The notes beneath the pieces were generated by a model that saw nothing but the letters and a program-made list of their open reading frames with translations, ran no database searches and had not been told where the DNA came from. From assembly GCA_001029295.1 (NCBI GenBank), contig LDXJ01000050.1:1-64000 (forward strand): DNA of 64,000 nt, written 5' to 3'. Positions 32,457-40,781 of the stretch are shown piece by piece. Both the position numbers and the translations under genes were made by a program. How positions within the stretch are numbered: position 1 is the stretch's first letter; each line of letters starts with the position of its first letter. Origin of the DNA: Peptococcaceae bacterium CEB3 (lineage in GTDB: Bacteria > Bacillota > Desulfitobacteriia > Desulfitobacteriales > Desulfitobacteriaceae).

Positions 32457-33779
32457 TTATTGGGCGCTGGCCAAAGCCTGTTGAGCTTTGCTCGCGGCTT
32501 GATCCAGGGCTTGCTGAACCGGAACTTTTTGCGTCAGAACCCGGGTGATGGCATCGCCGATATAACCGACTGCCTGTTGCATGCCGGGAACCGGGGGCTG
32601 GGCCTTAGCGTATTGCAAGGAATCGGCGGCGATTTTCTGATAGGGATGGCTGTCCAGATAGGCCTTCATCAACGGGAGAGCGGAGGTGCGGATTGGCAGG
32701 TAGCCGGTCTGTTGGGCCCAATACGCGGTTTGCTGCGGCTCCGTCAGGAACTTAATAAACTGCCAAGCGGCTTGTTTCTGGGCGGCGGTGGTACGAGAAA
32801 AGATAGCGATGTTCGTACCCTGCATGATGTTGCCTTGACCGGCGGAGCCGGAGGGCAGGGCAGCGATTTTTAGATTAAACTTTTTGTTGACGGCATGGAG
32901 CACGTAAGGGTAGGAAGCGACGGTACTCATATCGAAAAGGGAACGCTGCGCTCCCAAGGCGGTTTCGCCGGGGTAGTTGCTGCCCAATTTGAGCGCGCCC
33001 GCGCTGTAGAGGTCCTTGAACAACTGCATGGTTTGAACGCCTTGGGCCGAATTGAAGGCGATTTTGCCGTTGGCATAAAGGTGGCCGCCATTGGAACGCA
33101 GAACGGAAATCCAAAGGTAAGTCCCATTAGCCGGTGCGGTCGGGGTGCCGGGATCGATGGTCAGCCCCCAGCTATTGTTGGCGCCGGAGGTTGCGGCTTG
33201 GGCGGCGGTCGCAAAATCATTCCAAGTTTGGGGTGCGGTTTTGTTCAGCTGTTTCATTTTATCAGCATTGTAATACATGACAAAATCGCTCTTATTAAAA
33301 GGAAGCATCCAGGTCTTGCCGTCGGGCAGCTGTTGATCTTTCCAGATGGTCGGAACGAAGTCCGCGATTTCTTTTGGGCTGAAACCGTCTTTACCTTTAA
33401 TGTAAGAATCAAGCGGAATAATCGCTCCGGATTTGGCAAAATCCGCCGCCCAATCTTCATAAACCTGACCGATGGTGGGCGGATTTTTGGCGGCTACGGC
33501 CGCGACCTCTTTTTGCTGCAGGACTCCGTAATTGGGCTCGGGCATGAGAGTGACCTTAATATTGGAATGTTTGCTTTCAAATTGGCTGATCAGGTGATCC
33601 AGCGCACTTTTTTGGGTGCCGGAAACCATCGTCTCCGCGAACGAGATGGTGACCGGACCCCCGGAATTTGCGGTGGTGCCGGGGTTTGGCGCGGTACCGC
33701 AGCCCGCGACCGTAAGCGACAGTGCCAGGGCAGCGGCGGCAAAAGCACTCAGGGTCTTGAGTTTCCGATTGATTTTCAC
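32457..33779 (-). CDS. Extracellular sugar-binding lipoprotein (SBP family 1)
   Basis: A 440-residue binding protein for a CUT1 sugar importer. The signal is LSAFAAAALALSLTVAGC with the lipobox Cys at residue 27. SBP_bac_1 features follow: VTISFAETMVSGTQKSALDH, FESKHSNIKVTLMPE, and late AAWQFIKFLTEPQQTAYWAQ, close to UgpB/MsmE proteins. GTG 33779 follows AAAGAGG. It is unusual in lying between the two permease genes. The ligand is unknown. Confidence 0.93.
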   Translation of the reverse strand: MKINRKLKTLSAFAAAALALSLTVAGCGTAPNPGTTANSGGPVTISFAETMVSGTQKSALDHLISQFESKHSNIKVTLMPEPNYGVLQQKEVAAVAAKNPPTIGQVYEDWAADFAKSGAIIPLDSYIKGKDGFSPKEIADFVPTIWKDQQLPDGKTWMLPFNKSDFVMYYNADKMKQLNKTAPQTWNDFATAAQAATSGANNSWGLTIDPGTPTAPANGTYLWISVLRSNGGHLYANGKIAFNSAQGVQTMQLFKDLYSAGALKLGSNYPGETALGAQRSLFDMSTVASYPYVLHAVNKKFNLKIAALPSGSAGQGNIMQGTNIAIFSRTTAAQKQAAWQFIKFLTEPQQTAYWAQQTGYLPIRTSALPLMKAYLDSHPYQKIAADSLQYAKAQPPVPGMQQAVGYIGDAITRVLTQKVPVQQALDQAASKAQQALASAQ

Positions 33780-34034
33780 TTAAAGGACCTCTTTCTTTCT
33801 TTCTTTTTTTGGCAAGGAGAAAGCATGATCGCGTGAGAAGCACACTTTTTTTGTGAGGGGCATCACTCCCTTCATGCCGAGTTCAACCCGCCCCATCGGC
33901 ACGCCTCAGAGGTCAGTACACTCCCGGGATAGTGTCTTGTGTCTTTTGGCAGCTTACCGCGTTCCGGCGACTGGTGCGTTTCCGGGCCAAGTGCTTGTCT
34001 CGGAGGGGGCGCCGCGAAACGTGAATGCTTGAGA

Positions 34035-34916
34035 TTAGTACGCTTCTGAACGGGAAACTCGCATCTGAACCAGGGTGAGAGCCGCGATAATGATAAAGAG
34101 GAGCACCGCCAAAGCGGCCGCATAGCCGGTGTGGTAAAATACAAAAGCCTGCTGGAAGAGCAGGAAGCTGGCGGTCGTGGTGGAGCCTGCCGGGCCGCCG
34201 TTGGTCAGAGTAAAAAACTGGGTAAAGGCCTGCAGGGCGCCGATGGTGTTGATGACAGTCACGAAAAGAGTGGTCGGGGTCAGTAAAGGCCAGGTCACAT
34301 GCCAGAATTCCTGCCAGGCGGAGGCCCCGTCAATTCGGGCAACCTCTCCCAGCTCGGAGGGTATGGTTGTGAGTCCGGCCATAAAAATGATAATATTGAA
34401 GCCCATAGTGTGCCACAAAGTATAGAGGATTACCGAGGGCATGGCCCATCTGGCGGATTGCACCCAGCCGATTTGCGGCAAGTGCAGGAAATGCAGTATG
34501 GCGTTGAAGAGCCCAAACTGGGGGTTAAAAAGCCAGAGCCAGACGATGGAGGTGGAGACGACTGGGGTTACATAGGGAGCAAAGAACATGAGCCGAACCA
34601 GCCCGAGCCCGCGGAAGGGACGCATGAGCAGGAGGGCGATGAACAAAGCCGCGAAAATCCCGACGGGTACGGAACCGAGGACAAAATAAAAAGTGGCGAT
34701 CAGGCTGTGCCACAATTCCGGGGATTTCAGTAAGGCGGTATAATTGCTGAAGCCGACGAATTTGGACATAGAGGTATTGAGAAAATTCCAGTTGAACAGA
34801 CCTATGTACAGAACATAAAAAGCCGGCAGCAAAGTGAAAGCCAAGAAAATCAAAGCGGACGGAGACAGGTACAAATAGGCCTGGAACGCTTCGAGTCGGG
34901 TTCGCTTACCGGTCAT
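34035..34916 (-). CDS. Carbohydrate ABC transporter permease, MalF/UgpA type
   Basis: A 293-residue first gene of the sugar-import operon, with six TM segments. The N-terminus FQAYLYLSPSALIFLAFTLL and the EAA loop ELGEVARIDGASAWQEFWHV are typical of UgpA/MalF. ATG 34916 follows GGGAGGGAG. A strong minus-strand promoter lies at 35062-35090. The 255-bp gap to the binding-protein gene contains no gene. Confidence 0.93.
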   Translation of the reverse strand: MTGKRTRLEAFQAYLYLSPSALIFLAFTLLPAFYVLYIGLFNWNFLNTSMSKFVGFSNYTALLKSPELWHSLIATFYFVLGSVPVGIFAALFIALLLMRPFRGLGLVRLMFFAPYVTPVVSTSIVWLWLFNPQFGLFNAILHFLHLPQIGWVQSARWAMPSVILYTLWHTMGFNIIIFMAGLTTIPSELGEVARIDGASAWQEFWHVTWPLLTPTTLFVTVINTIGALQAFTQFFTLTNGGPAGSTTTASFLLFQQAFVFYHTGYAAALAVLLFIIIAALTLVQMRVSRSEAY

Positions 34917-35061
34917 ACGGTCACTCCCTCCCCATAATTAGACATCCATTACTAAAAAATAACATGTCCGTTTTAAGTTTAAGTAAAAATAACGTAAATC
35001 TGCCGTAAAACTTTCCGTTACCGGTGTGGTCTTGTGGCCTTGCACACATATTGAACATTTT

Positions 35062-35090
35062 AATATAATTCTAAAAGGCCGGAATGTCAA
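35062..35090 (-). promoter_or_regulatory. Sigma-A promoter of the sugar-import operon
   Basis: On the minus strand: TTGACA (35090-35085), 17-bp spacer, TATATT (35067-35062). It gives a leader of about 140 nt before ATG 34916, in which I see no riboswitch. Confidence 0.75.
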
Positions 35091-35146
35091 GGAGTGATAG
35101 GTTACGTTAAAGTACGAAAAGCGGACTCAGTTGGCTCCGGTTGGGA

Positions 35147-35335
35147 AACATAAATCCAGGAAGCTCAACATAAATCCAAGAAGCTCCTCAAAAAGTTCGT
35201 CAAAGCTCCTGAAATAGGTTTCCCAAAACCTCCCGGGAAAACTTCGAAGAAATGCCAATGCCCTAAACTGTTTTTGGAAATCCTCGAAACCCCCCTGTGA
35301 AAAAACCCCCTGTGAAAAAACCCCCTGTGAAAAAA
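35147..35335. repeat. Two tandem repeats in one gap: 20-bp x2 and 15-bp x3
   Basis: AACATAAATCCAGGAAGCTC is repeated directly (35147-35166 and 35167-35186, one difference). CCCCCTGTGAAAAAA is repeated three times (35291-35335) with decaying copies after it. They lie between divergent promoters, in a gap otherwise without genes. Confidence 0.85.
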
Positions 35336-35383
35336 CCCTGAAGAAACCCCCGAAAAATCGTTGAAAAAATTCTCAAAAGACCC

Positions 35384-35414
35384 TTGATCCTAACGTAACG
35401 TCAGGATATAGAAT
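35384..35414 (+). promoter_or_regulatory. MerR-type promoter with 21-bp operator in a 19-bp spacer
   Basis: TTGATC (35384-35389) and TAGAAT (35409-35414) are 19 bp apart. Centred between them is an imperfect palindrome ATCCTaACGTaACGTcAGGAT (35387-35407). A long spacer holding a palindrome of ACGT type is the classic arrangement for MerR/TipA regulators, which untwist the promoter. The target is the adjacent regulator gene. Confidence 0.75.
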
Positions 35415-35452
35415 ACAGTTGCCGGCAAATTTAACTCGTACGAAATGAGGGG

Positions 35453-36193
35453 ATGATGATTGAAAGGAAACTGTGGAAAGTAGGAGAACTGGCCAAGGAA
35501 ACAGGGATCACCGTGCGCACATTGCATCATTACGACCAAATCGGCCTCCTGTCTCCTTCGCAGCATTCGGAAAGCGGGCACCGGCTCTATGCTGAAACGG
35601 ATATTACCCGCTTGCAGCAAATCATGTCTCTCAAACAGTTGGGCTTTGCTCTGGACAAAGTAAAGGAGCTAATGGCAAATCCTAATTTCAACCCGATCCA
35701 AGTCATTGAGCTGCACTTGGAAAGTCTCGAAGAGCACATCCGGCTGGAACGGGAGATGTATTCCCGCTTGGAGGGAATATATCACATGCTCCGGAGGCGG
35801 CAGGATGTGAAGACGGATGAGTTTATTAAATTAATTGAGGTGATGAACATGGACGTAAACGCTTATTTCACCAAAGAGCAATTGGAGAAACTGAACAAGC
35901 GGGCCGAGCTGCTCGGTCAGGAGGCCATAAAGGACGCGGAAAATGAATGGCCGGGCTTGATCGCCAAGGTGCGTACGGAATTGGAAAAAGGCACGCCTCC
36001 CGAAAGCCCTGTGGTGGTCGAATTGGCCAAGCGCTGGCAGGAACTCGTTGGCATGTTTACCGGTGGGGATCCTGAGATCACGCAATCAGCGGAACGACTC
36101 TACAGAGAAAACCCCGACCAGGCCACACAGTTTGGGATAGACAAAGAGCTCTGGCTGTATGTCAAAAAAGCAATGGCCAAAGTAAACGCTTAA
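35453..36193 (+). CDS. MerR-family regulator with TipAS-type effector domain
   Basis: A 246-residue regulator. The MerR DNA-binding domain (KVGELAKETGITVRTLHHYD, then LSPSQHSESGHRLYAETDI, residues 7-75) leads into a long dimerisation helix. A TipAS domain follows (about 110-245: VNAYFTKEQLEKLNKRAELL, WPGLIAKVRTELEKGTPPES, ERLYRENPDQATQFGID). TipAS domains bind thiopeptide-like or other hydrophobic drugs and the protein then activates its own promoter. No efflux gene is adjacent. ATG 35453 and ATG 35456 are both close to a GAGGGG site. Confidence 0.93.
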   Translation: MMIERKLWKVGELAKETGITVRTLHHYDQIGLLSPSQHSESGHRLYAETDITRLQQIMSLKQLGFALDKVKELMANPNFNPIQVIELHLESLEEHIRLEREMYSRLEGIYHMLRRRQDVKTDEFIKLIEVMNMDVNAYFTKEQLEKLNKRAELLGQEAIKDAENEWPGLIAKVRTELEKGTPPESPVVVELAKRWQELVGMFTGGDPEITQSAERLYRENPDQATQFGIDKELWLYVKKAMAKVNA

Positions 36194-36235
36194 TTGACCT
36201 CGTGTTTTTATCAAGTGACGCTTGCACGCGGATCT

Positions 36236-36258
36236 GGGGGCCGGAAACGGCCCCCTCT
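36236..36258 (+). terminator. Terminator after the MerR gene
   Basis: GGGGGCCG-GAAA-CGGCCCCC followed by TCTCTCTC, 43 bp after the stop codon. Confidence 0.7.
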
Positions 36259-36329
36259 CTCTCAGCCAATATCAGAGGTGCCGTTACTCCAGGCCTTTGT
36301 ACCGGGCCCTTACCCTAGCGGCGCCTTGA

Positions 36330-36353
36330 CCCCGGAATTCTTCCGGGGTTTTT
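36330..36353 (+). terminator. Rho-independent terminator
   Basis: CCCCGGAA-TTC-TTCCGGGG-type stem followed by TTTTT. It is the second terminator in the gap between merR and trmK. Confidence 0.8.
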
Positions 36354-36379
36354 CAGGTCGTACGGACAGACGTCTTTGT

Positions 36380-36426
36380 CCATACGTAAGACTCCCACTT
36401 CTGCAAGTGGGAGTGGCTCCCACGTA
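36380..36426 (+). repeat. IS200/IS605-like terminal hairpin remnant, copy 1
   Basis: ACTCCCACTT-CTGC-AAGTGGGAGT (36391-36414) with flanks TACGTAAG and GGCTCCCACGTAC. An inverted homologous copy lies at 42255-42302. Such subterminal hairpins are typical of IS200/IS605 and TnpB elements, but no transposase remains. Confidence 0.55.
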
Positions 36427-36557
36427 CCTTAAGCTGAATGAGTTCACTCCGCTTCGGTCGCGCATCGCCTTTTGCTGTGTCGGCTGACACGGGTGGCGGC
36501 GGCTTCCAAGGGTTGGTTTCGGCCCGGAAATTTGCCTTCCCAGTCCCTGGTTTAAGA

Positions 36558-36586
36558 TGGACAAAATGGAAGGATGTATATATAAT
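36558..36586 (+). promoter_or_regulatory. Sigma-A promoter of trmK-nif3
   Basis: TGGACA (36558-36563), 17-bp spacer, TATAAT (36581-36586). No competing promoter is visible before trmK. Confidence 0.7.
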
Positions 36587-36654
36587 ACGTAGGAGGCGCA
36601 GGTTCCGGCTGGGCCGGCGGCCTTTGGTAAAATGTTTAAATGGGGGATGTGATC

Positions 36655-37548
36655 GTGGCGCTTTTGGGACCGCGTTTAGCCGCAGTCGCAGCCTATGTTC
36701 CCGAAGGGGCAAAACTGGGGGATATTGGGACGGATCACGCCTACCTGCCGGTGGTCCTCTGCGAAGAAGGGCGGATTCAGTCAGCGGTAGCGGTTGATGT
36801 TCACCGCGGACCCTATGAGGCAGCTCTGGCAACTGTACGCGGCCGAGGCTTGGGTGAAAAAATCTCTGTTCGCCTTGGGGACGGGTTAAGCCCGCTCTCC
36901 CCCGGAGAAGTGGACACTCTGACTTTGGCAGGCATGGGTGGGAACACGATGACGGATATTCTCAGCGACCGGCCGGAGATTTTGGCCGAAGTGTCCGCCT
37001 TGATTCTTCAGCCGCAAGGCGCGGAAAGTCGGGTGCGCGGGGGCCTGCTAACGACGGGATGGCTGTTGAAGGACGAAGTGCTGATTGAGGAAGAGGGCAA
37101 AATCTACGTCGTGATGGCTTTCGCCAAGGAGCAGAGCCGGCCGTCAATTGGGCGGGGAAAGCATCTTGACTTTCTTTCTTTCCGGGACTTGAACGAAATA
37201 GCCGAGGACTGGGTCGGGCATTTGACCGACATCGGTGCGGAGAAGCTGCGGGGTCTGAATTCAACGCACCCCGGGGGCGAAGTGGACAAGCTTTTTGAAG
37301 ACTCGGTTCGCACACTGGTCTGGCAACTGGGCCCGCTCATTTTGGCCAAGCCCAATCCTCTTCTCAGGCGTCTGCTGGAAGAGAGAATCGGAGAGTTAGA
37401 ACGGCGCCTGGCAGAAATGAAGAAGGCCAGATCGCCGGGCGCCTCCGAACGGACGATGGCCACACTGGGGCAGAAGTTGGCTTGCGAGGCAATGGCGCTA
37501 GCTCTGGATGCAGTTCAGGGGTATTGCGGAAGAAAGGAAGAGAATTGA
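36655..37548 (+). CDS. trmK: tRNA (adenine(22)-N(1))-methyltransferase TrmK-like
   Basis: A 297-residue class I SAM methyltransferase of the COG2384/TrmK family, which methylates A22 in the tRNA D-arm. Motif I is KLGDIGTDHAYLPVVLCEEG; motif IV is TLTLAGMGGNTM, and QPQGAESRVRGGL follows. I use GTG 36655, preceded by GGGGGA at good spacing; the ATG at 36640 overlaps that site. The C-terminal extension is somewhat longer than in Bacillus. The neighbour nif3-like gene follows with no gap, the usual order in Firmicutes. Confidence 0.92.
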   Translation: MALLGPRLAAVAAYVPEGAKLGDIGTDHAYLPVVLCEEGRIQSAVAVDVHRGPYEAALATVRGRGLGEKISVRLGDGLSPLSPGEVDTLTLAGMGGNTMTDILSDRPEILAEVSALILQPQGAESRVRGGLLTTGWLLKDEVLIEEEGKIYVVMAFAKEQSRPSIGRGKHLDFLSFRDLNEIAEDWVGHLTDIGAEKLRGLNSTHPGGEVDKLFEDSVRTLVWQLGPLILAKPNPLLRRLLEERIGELERRLAEMKKARSPGASERTMATLGQKLACEAMALALDAVQGYCGRKEEN

Positions 37549-38718
37549 GTGGCGGTCAGTATTAGCTACATTGCGGAGACGGTCGAAAGAGTGGCTCCGA
37601 AGATTTGGGCCGAAGAGTGGGACAATGTCGGGCTTTTGGTGGGGGATGGCGCGACGCGGATTGAGCGTCTGCTCCTGACACTGGACCCTACGGCGGAGGT
37701 GGTGGAAGAAGCGGTTAACTATGGAGCCCAAATGATTTTGGCCCATCACCCGATTATATTTCGGCCGCTCAAAAACCTGCGCAGCGGCAACTCCGAGGCG
37801 GAAATACCCCTGAGATTAATTCAGAACGGGATCGCGTACTATGCGGCTCATACAAACTTAGACCAATCGGATCTTTCTTCCAGTTGGGCTCTTGCCGCCC
37901 GCTTGGGTCTGCAAGAAGCGGAGATTCTCGCCCCAATGGGGGAGGAGACGCTGGTCAAACTGGCAGTCTTCGTGCCCGAGGCGGCTGTGGAAAAAGTGCG
38001 TTTGGCTCTGGTGGGCGCCGGGGTGGGGCAAGGGATAACGGAAGGGGAGCACCGAGCCCTTTACGCCGAGAGTTTTTTCCGGAGTTCGGGGGAGGGCATG
38101 TTCAGGCCTCTGCCCGGCTCCGCTCCTGCCGTTGGCGCCATTGGGGAACTCACACGAGTGACGGAAGTTAAGCTTGAAAGCATCCTTCCCGAGCGTCTGC
38201 TGGCCCGGGCGGTAAGAGCTTTGAAAAAGGCCCATCCCTATGAGGAGCCCGCTTATGACCTGGTTCCTTTGCGCAATCGCGGTCGAGTCCGCGGCTACGG
38301 AGTGGTAGGGTATTTGGCGCAAACGCACACTTTGGCCGAGGTTTGGCGGCACGTCCAAGAGGTCCTCAGCGGGGCGGCAGGCTCCGGGTTGACCGCGCGG
38401 CCTTATTCCTTGCACGGGCTGCGTTGGGCTGGGAACCCCGCGCAGAAGGTGAGAAAAATAGCGATCGTTAACGGCAGCGGGGGCGGTTTTGTGCCCAAAG
38501 CCCTGGCTAAAGGAGCCGATTTATTGCTGGCCGGAGATGTTGACCACCATCGGGTATTGGAAGCCCTGCAAGGGGGACTGGCCGTAGGGGATATCGGGCA
38601 TTTTTTAAGCGAGGTGCCCATGCTCAAAAGCGTAGCCGATTATCTCAAAGCGGATCAGGCGTTTGCGGAAGTCGAAATCATGATTAGCGCGGCGAACGGC
38701 TGCCCCTGGAATGAGTGA
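37549..38718 (+). CDS. Nif3-like dinuclear metal centre protein (YqfO type)
   Basis: A 389-residue Nif3/GTP cyclohydrolase I type 2-like protein. The metal-binding histidines are in ILAHHPIIFRPLK and YYAAHTNLDQS near the N-terminus, and GDVDHHRVLEA with GHFLSE near the C-terminus. The middle (about 135-235) is the inserted CutA/PII-like domain found in Bacillus YqfO (KLAVFVPEAAVEKVRLALVG). GTG 37549 abuts the trmK stop codon. The biochemical role of the family remains unsettled. Confidence 0.93.
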   Translation: MAVSISYIAETVERVAPKIWAEEWDNVGLLVGDGATRIERLLLTLDPTAEVVEEAVNYGAQMILAHHPIIFRPLKNLRSGNSEAEIPLRLIQNGIAYYAAHTNLDQSDLSSSWALAARLGLQEAEILAPMGEETLVKLAVFVPEAAVEKVRLALVGAGVGQGITEGEHRALYAESFFRSSGEGMFRPLPGSAPAVGAIGELTRVTEVKLESILPERLLARAVRALKKAHPYEEPAYDLVPLRNRGRVRGYGVVGYLAQTHTLAEVWRHVQEVLSGAAGSGLTARPYSLHGLRWAGNPAQKVRKIAIVNGSGGGFVPKALAKGADLLLAGDVDHHRVLEALQGGLAVGDIGHFLSEVPMLKSVADYLKADQAFAEVEIMISAANGCPWNE

Positions 38719-38721
38719 TAC

Positions 38722-38798
38722 TTGAGCAAAATAGTTGAAAATAGGACCCGAGTAAAATAGTTGTGAATAATAACGAGTAAAATAATTGAAAATAATAC
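38722..38798. repeat. 25-26 bp AT-rich intergenic tandem repeat x3
   Basis: GAG(C/T)AAAATAGTTG-like units begin at 38724, 38750 and 38775, ending at the promoter below. Confidence 0.75.
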
Positions 38799-38827
38799 TT
38801 GACAAAATTAGTCGGGTAAGCTAAGAT
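38799..38827 (+). promoter_or_regulatory. Sigma-A promoter of the 66-residue protein gene
   Basis: TTGACA (38799-38804), 17-bp spacer, TAAGAT (38822-38827). Confidence 0.75.
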
Positions 38828-38880
38828 AAGAATGACTATTAATAGGGCAGCAATATCAAAGAATAAAAGGCACACCCGAC

Positions 38881-38898
38881 CTGTGATTTCTATCACAG
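38881..38898. promoter_or_regulatory. CRP/FNR-type palindrome in the 5' leader
   Basis: CTGTGATTTCTATCACAG is a perfect 7-bp inverted repeat of the TGTGA-N6-TCACA class. It lies about 50 nt downstream of the predicted start point, a repressing position, and 60 bp before ATG 38958. Confidence 0.55.
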
Positions 38899-38957
38899 AT
38901 AAAAACGGGCGTATGTGTCAGAATAATTGATAGAAGCGCGAAAAGGAGGAATTAAGC

Positions 38958-39158
38958 ATGGAACGTACGGAAATCTTACGCCGCCAACGCGAGGAGATTA
39001 TGAGCCGCCTGAATGCGGAAGATGGCGAGAGGACGAAACTGTTGGTCGCCCTCATGGATATTGACGATGAAATGGAAGAGATGGGGCAGCGTGCCCCTCA
39101 GGTGCAACTCCCGCCGATGCCGTCCAGAAGGCGGATCAAACGGGAATGGCTGGCTTAA
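38958..39158 (+). CDS. Small charged helical protein, unrecognised
   Basis: A 66-residue protein with an excellent AAAAGGAGG site and its own promoter. It is helical and highly charged (TEILRRQREEIMSRLNAEDG, then ALMDIDDEMEEMG) with a basic Pro-containing end (PPMPSRRRIKREWLA). It has no signal peptide, Cys or membrane segment. A CRP-type palindrome in its leader suggests regulation by a CRP/FNR-family factor. No family is recognised. Confidence 0.75.
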   Translation: MERTEILRRQREEIMSRLNAEDGERTKLLVALMDIDDEMEEMGQRAPQVQLPPMPSRRRIKREWLA

Positions 39159-39178
39159 AATTTTTCTAAAGATTACAT

Positions 39179-39207
39179 TTGACCAAGACAAGTTTATCGA
39201 GTAAGAT
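39179..39207 (+). promoter_or_regulatory. Sigma-A promoter of rnpB
   Basis: TTGACC (39179-39184), 17-bp spacer, TAAGAT (39202-39207), placing the start at the 5' end of the RNase P RNA. Confidence 0.8.
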
Positions 39208-39213
39208 AGTGGA

Positions 39214-39597
39214 GCGAAGTCAACCGGATGGTCGCGGAGACAAGGGCCGAAAGGCTGTCTCTGAGGAAAGTCCGAGCTCTATAGGGCAGGGTGCTGGGTA
39301 ACGCCCAGTGGGGGTGACCCCGAGGAAAGTGCAACAGAGATATACCGCCCGTTGAGAAGTGGGACGTCTCACTTCCCAATAGGTAAGGATGGAAAGGCGA
39401 GGTAAGAGCTCACCGGCAGCCGGGTGACTGGCTGGCCCTGTAAACCCCACCCAGAGCAAGACCGAATAGGGGAACAAGGAAGCGGCCCGCTTCGTTCCCG
39501 GGTTAGGTCGCTTGAGGCCATTGGTAACAATGGTCGAAGATAGATGATCATCACCTCCGCCAGGAGGAACAGAACTCGGCTTACAGGTTGGCTTCGC
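39214..39597 (+). ncRNA. rnpB: RNase P RNA (class A)
   Basis: Catalytic RNA of RNase P, which matures tRNA 5' ends. The ends pair as helix P1: GCGAAGTCAACC (39214-39225) with GGTTGGCTTCGC (39586-39597). Conserved blocks appear in order: GAGGAAAGTCCGAGCTC, ACAGAGATATACCGCC, GGTAAGGATGGAAAGGCG, GGTAAGAGCTCACCGG, GCAAGACCGAATAGG, GATAGATGATCATCACC and ACAGAACTCGGCTTACAG. The layout is the ancestral class A type rather than the Bacillus class B. Antisense frames across it are spurious. Confidence 0.97.
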
Positions 39598-39692
39598 ACC
39601 ATTCCCCTCTTTCCGGGACTGCTGCTTACATAGATGACGCCGCTGCTTCCTTACTACACCGCCGTAACACCTCAACTCCATCACAGAACGAT

Positions 39693-39743
39693 AACCCGCC
39701 GTAAGTCCACGGTTTTTAACCATCGGAAGAAGGCGGGTTTTCT
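39693..39743 (+). terminator. Possible terminator with long loop after rnpB
   Basis: AACCCGCC (39693-39700) pairs with GGCGGGTT (39732-39739), followed by TTCT. The 31-nt loop makes it moderate. Confidence 0.5.
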
Positions 39744-39764
39744 CGTGGGCTCCGGCCCGAAAAC

Positions 39765-39980
39765 TTGAGTAAATTCTGGCGCACAGGCAATGGCGGCTTC
39801 TGTTTTCGCGCAATCGAGGCACTGGCCGAGGTTTCTTTGTTTGTGTCCGAAAATCATCCGTGGATATGGTTGGCCATTTTGGAAGGAAAATGGCGACACG
39901 GTAGAGAATATGTCCTATACAACAGCCTGATACAGTCGCTGGGATATTGGCTCAAGGTGGATTATGAAGAGGTCAGATGA
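39765..39980 (+). CDS. Hypothetical small protein, weak support
   Basis: A 71-codon frame from a TTG at 39765 with no ribosome binding site. It contains WIWLAILEGKWRHGREYVLY and GYWLKVDYEEVR, which look protein-like, and it ends 28 bp before the nucleotidyltransferase gene. It might be a real small gene, or the tail of a longer one cut off near rnpB. No family is recognised. Confidence 0.35.
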   Translation: MSKFWRTGNGGFCFRAIEALAEVSLFVSENHPWIWLAILEGKWRHGREYVLYNSLIQSLGYWLKVDYEEVR

Positions 39981-40007
39981 ACACGGGCGGGAAGTGATAT
40001 TGAGAAT

Positions 40008-40322
40008 ATGGCGTTTGATCTGGGGTACGGGTTGATAGAGCGAATTTGCGAAGTCGGTCAAACTTATGACATAGAACGGATTGTCCTTTTTGGCTCACGG
40101 GCCAGGGGAGACAATAAGCCGACGAGCGACATTGATCTGGCTGTCTATCCATCTCCGGGCTTTGCTCTGCAAGGTCATCTGAGCAGGGATCTTGGTGACC
40201 TAAGAACGCTTCTGAAAATAGATACCGTATTTATTACCGGATCAATTGATCCCCGGCTGGTGCATATCATTGAGAAGGAGGGTGTCACACTCTATGAGCG
40301 ATCCCAAAAGGACATGCAGTAA
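40008..40322 (+). CDS. Minimal nucleotidyltransferase (MNT-type antitoxin-like)
   Basis: A 104-residue nucleotidyltransferase of the MNT family. The active-site motif is GSRARGD (29-35) followed by SDIDL (40-44), the G-S-x10-D-x-D pattern, so the metal-binding aspartates are intact. In MNT/HEPN modules this protein AMPylates the HEPN partner and silences it. It overlaps the next gene by 29 bp, the usual coupling. The upstream start region has no strong ribosome binding site. Confidence 0.88.
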   Translation: MAFDLGYGLIERICEVGQTYDIERIVLFGSRARGDNKPTSDIDLAVYPSPGFALQGHLSRDLGDLRTLLKIDTVFITGSIDPRLVHIIEKEGVTLYERSQKDMQ

Positions 40323-40692
40323 CTTTGCCGGAGCCTGCGACAGACTGAAAGAAGGAATCGCCCAGTATGACGGTGTCAGCGCCCTCTTGCGAGACGGATT
40401 AATACAGCGCTTTGAGTTCACCTTTGAACTTGCTTGGAAAGCCCTGAAGGCGGTATTTGAAAACGAGGGACTGATCGGGTTGCACTCCCCGAAGTCCGTT
40501 TTGCGCGAGGCCTTCGCGGCTGGGCTTATAGATGACGAGGAATTATGGCTTGCTATGTTGGACGACAGGAATGCTACGGTTCACATTTACAACGAGCAGC
40601 GGGCCATCGAGATAAGTCAGCATATTCTGGAGAAATATGCCGGGCCGCTGGGGGATTTAGCGGAGAAACTTCAACAAAGGGCAGGGTACTAG
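40294..40692 (+). CDS. HEPN-domain protein, HI0074 nucleotidyltransferase substrate-binding family
   Basis: A 132-residue all-helical protein of the HI0074 family (PF08780). GLIQRFEFTFELAWKALKAV is the family core, and the HEPN RNase motif R-x4-H is present as Arg92-His97 (DDRNATVHIYN). ATG 40294 follows AAGGAGGG inside the end of the upstream MNT gene; a longer frame from 40246 lacks a site. With MNT it forms a two-gene toxin-antitoxin-type module. Confidence 0.9.
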   Translation: MSDPKRTCSNFAGACDRLKEGIAQYDGVSALLRDGLIQRFEFTFELAWKALKAVFENEGLIGLHSPKSVLREAFAAGLIDDEELWLAMLDDRNATVHIYNEQRAIEISQHILEKYAGPLGDLAEKLQQRAGY

Positions 40693-40781
40693 AGGTAGGG
40701 TGCGGCAGGTGTGTGTAAGACAATGTCCCTGAGCGAGAGGATTTTGACCTTAAACTGTCGGAAAAGGAGTGTCAATAGGTT

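Noticed and set aside
32895-33836. Long plus-strand frame opposite the sugar-binding protein
   Set aside because: It is antisense to a clear SBP gene with signal peptide and family motifs. It has no ribosome binding site or recognisable domain.
35291-35335. CRISPR-like repeats
   Set aside because: The units are directly adjacent 15-mers with no spacers and no cas genes are near. It is a simple tandem repeat.
39220-39822. 200-codon minus-strand frame over rnpB
   Set aside because: It is antisense to the RNase P RNA. Such frames over the RNase P 3' region are common spurious calls.
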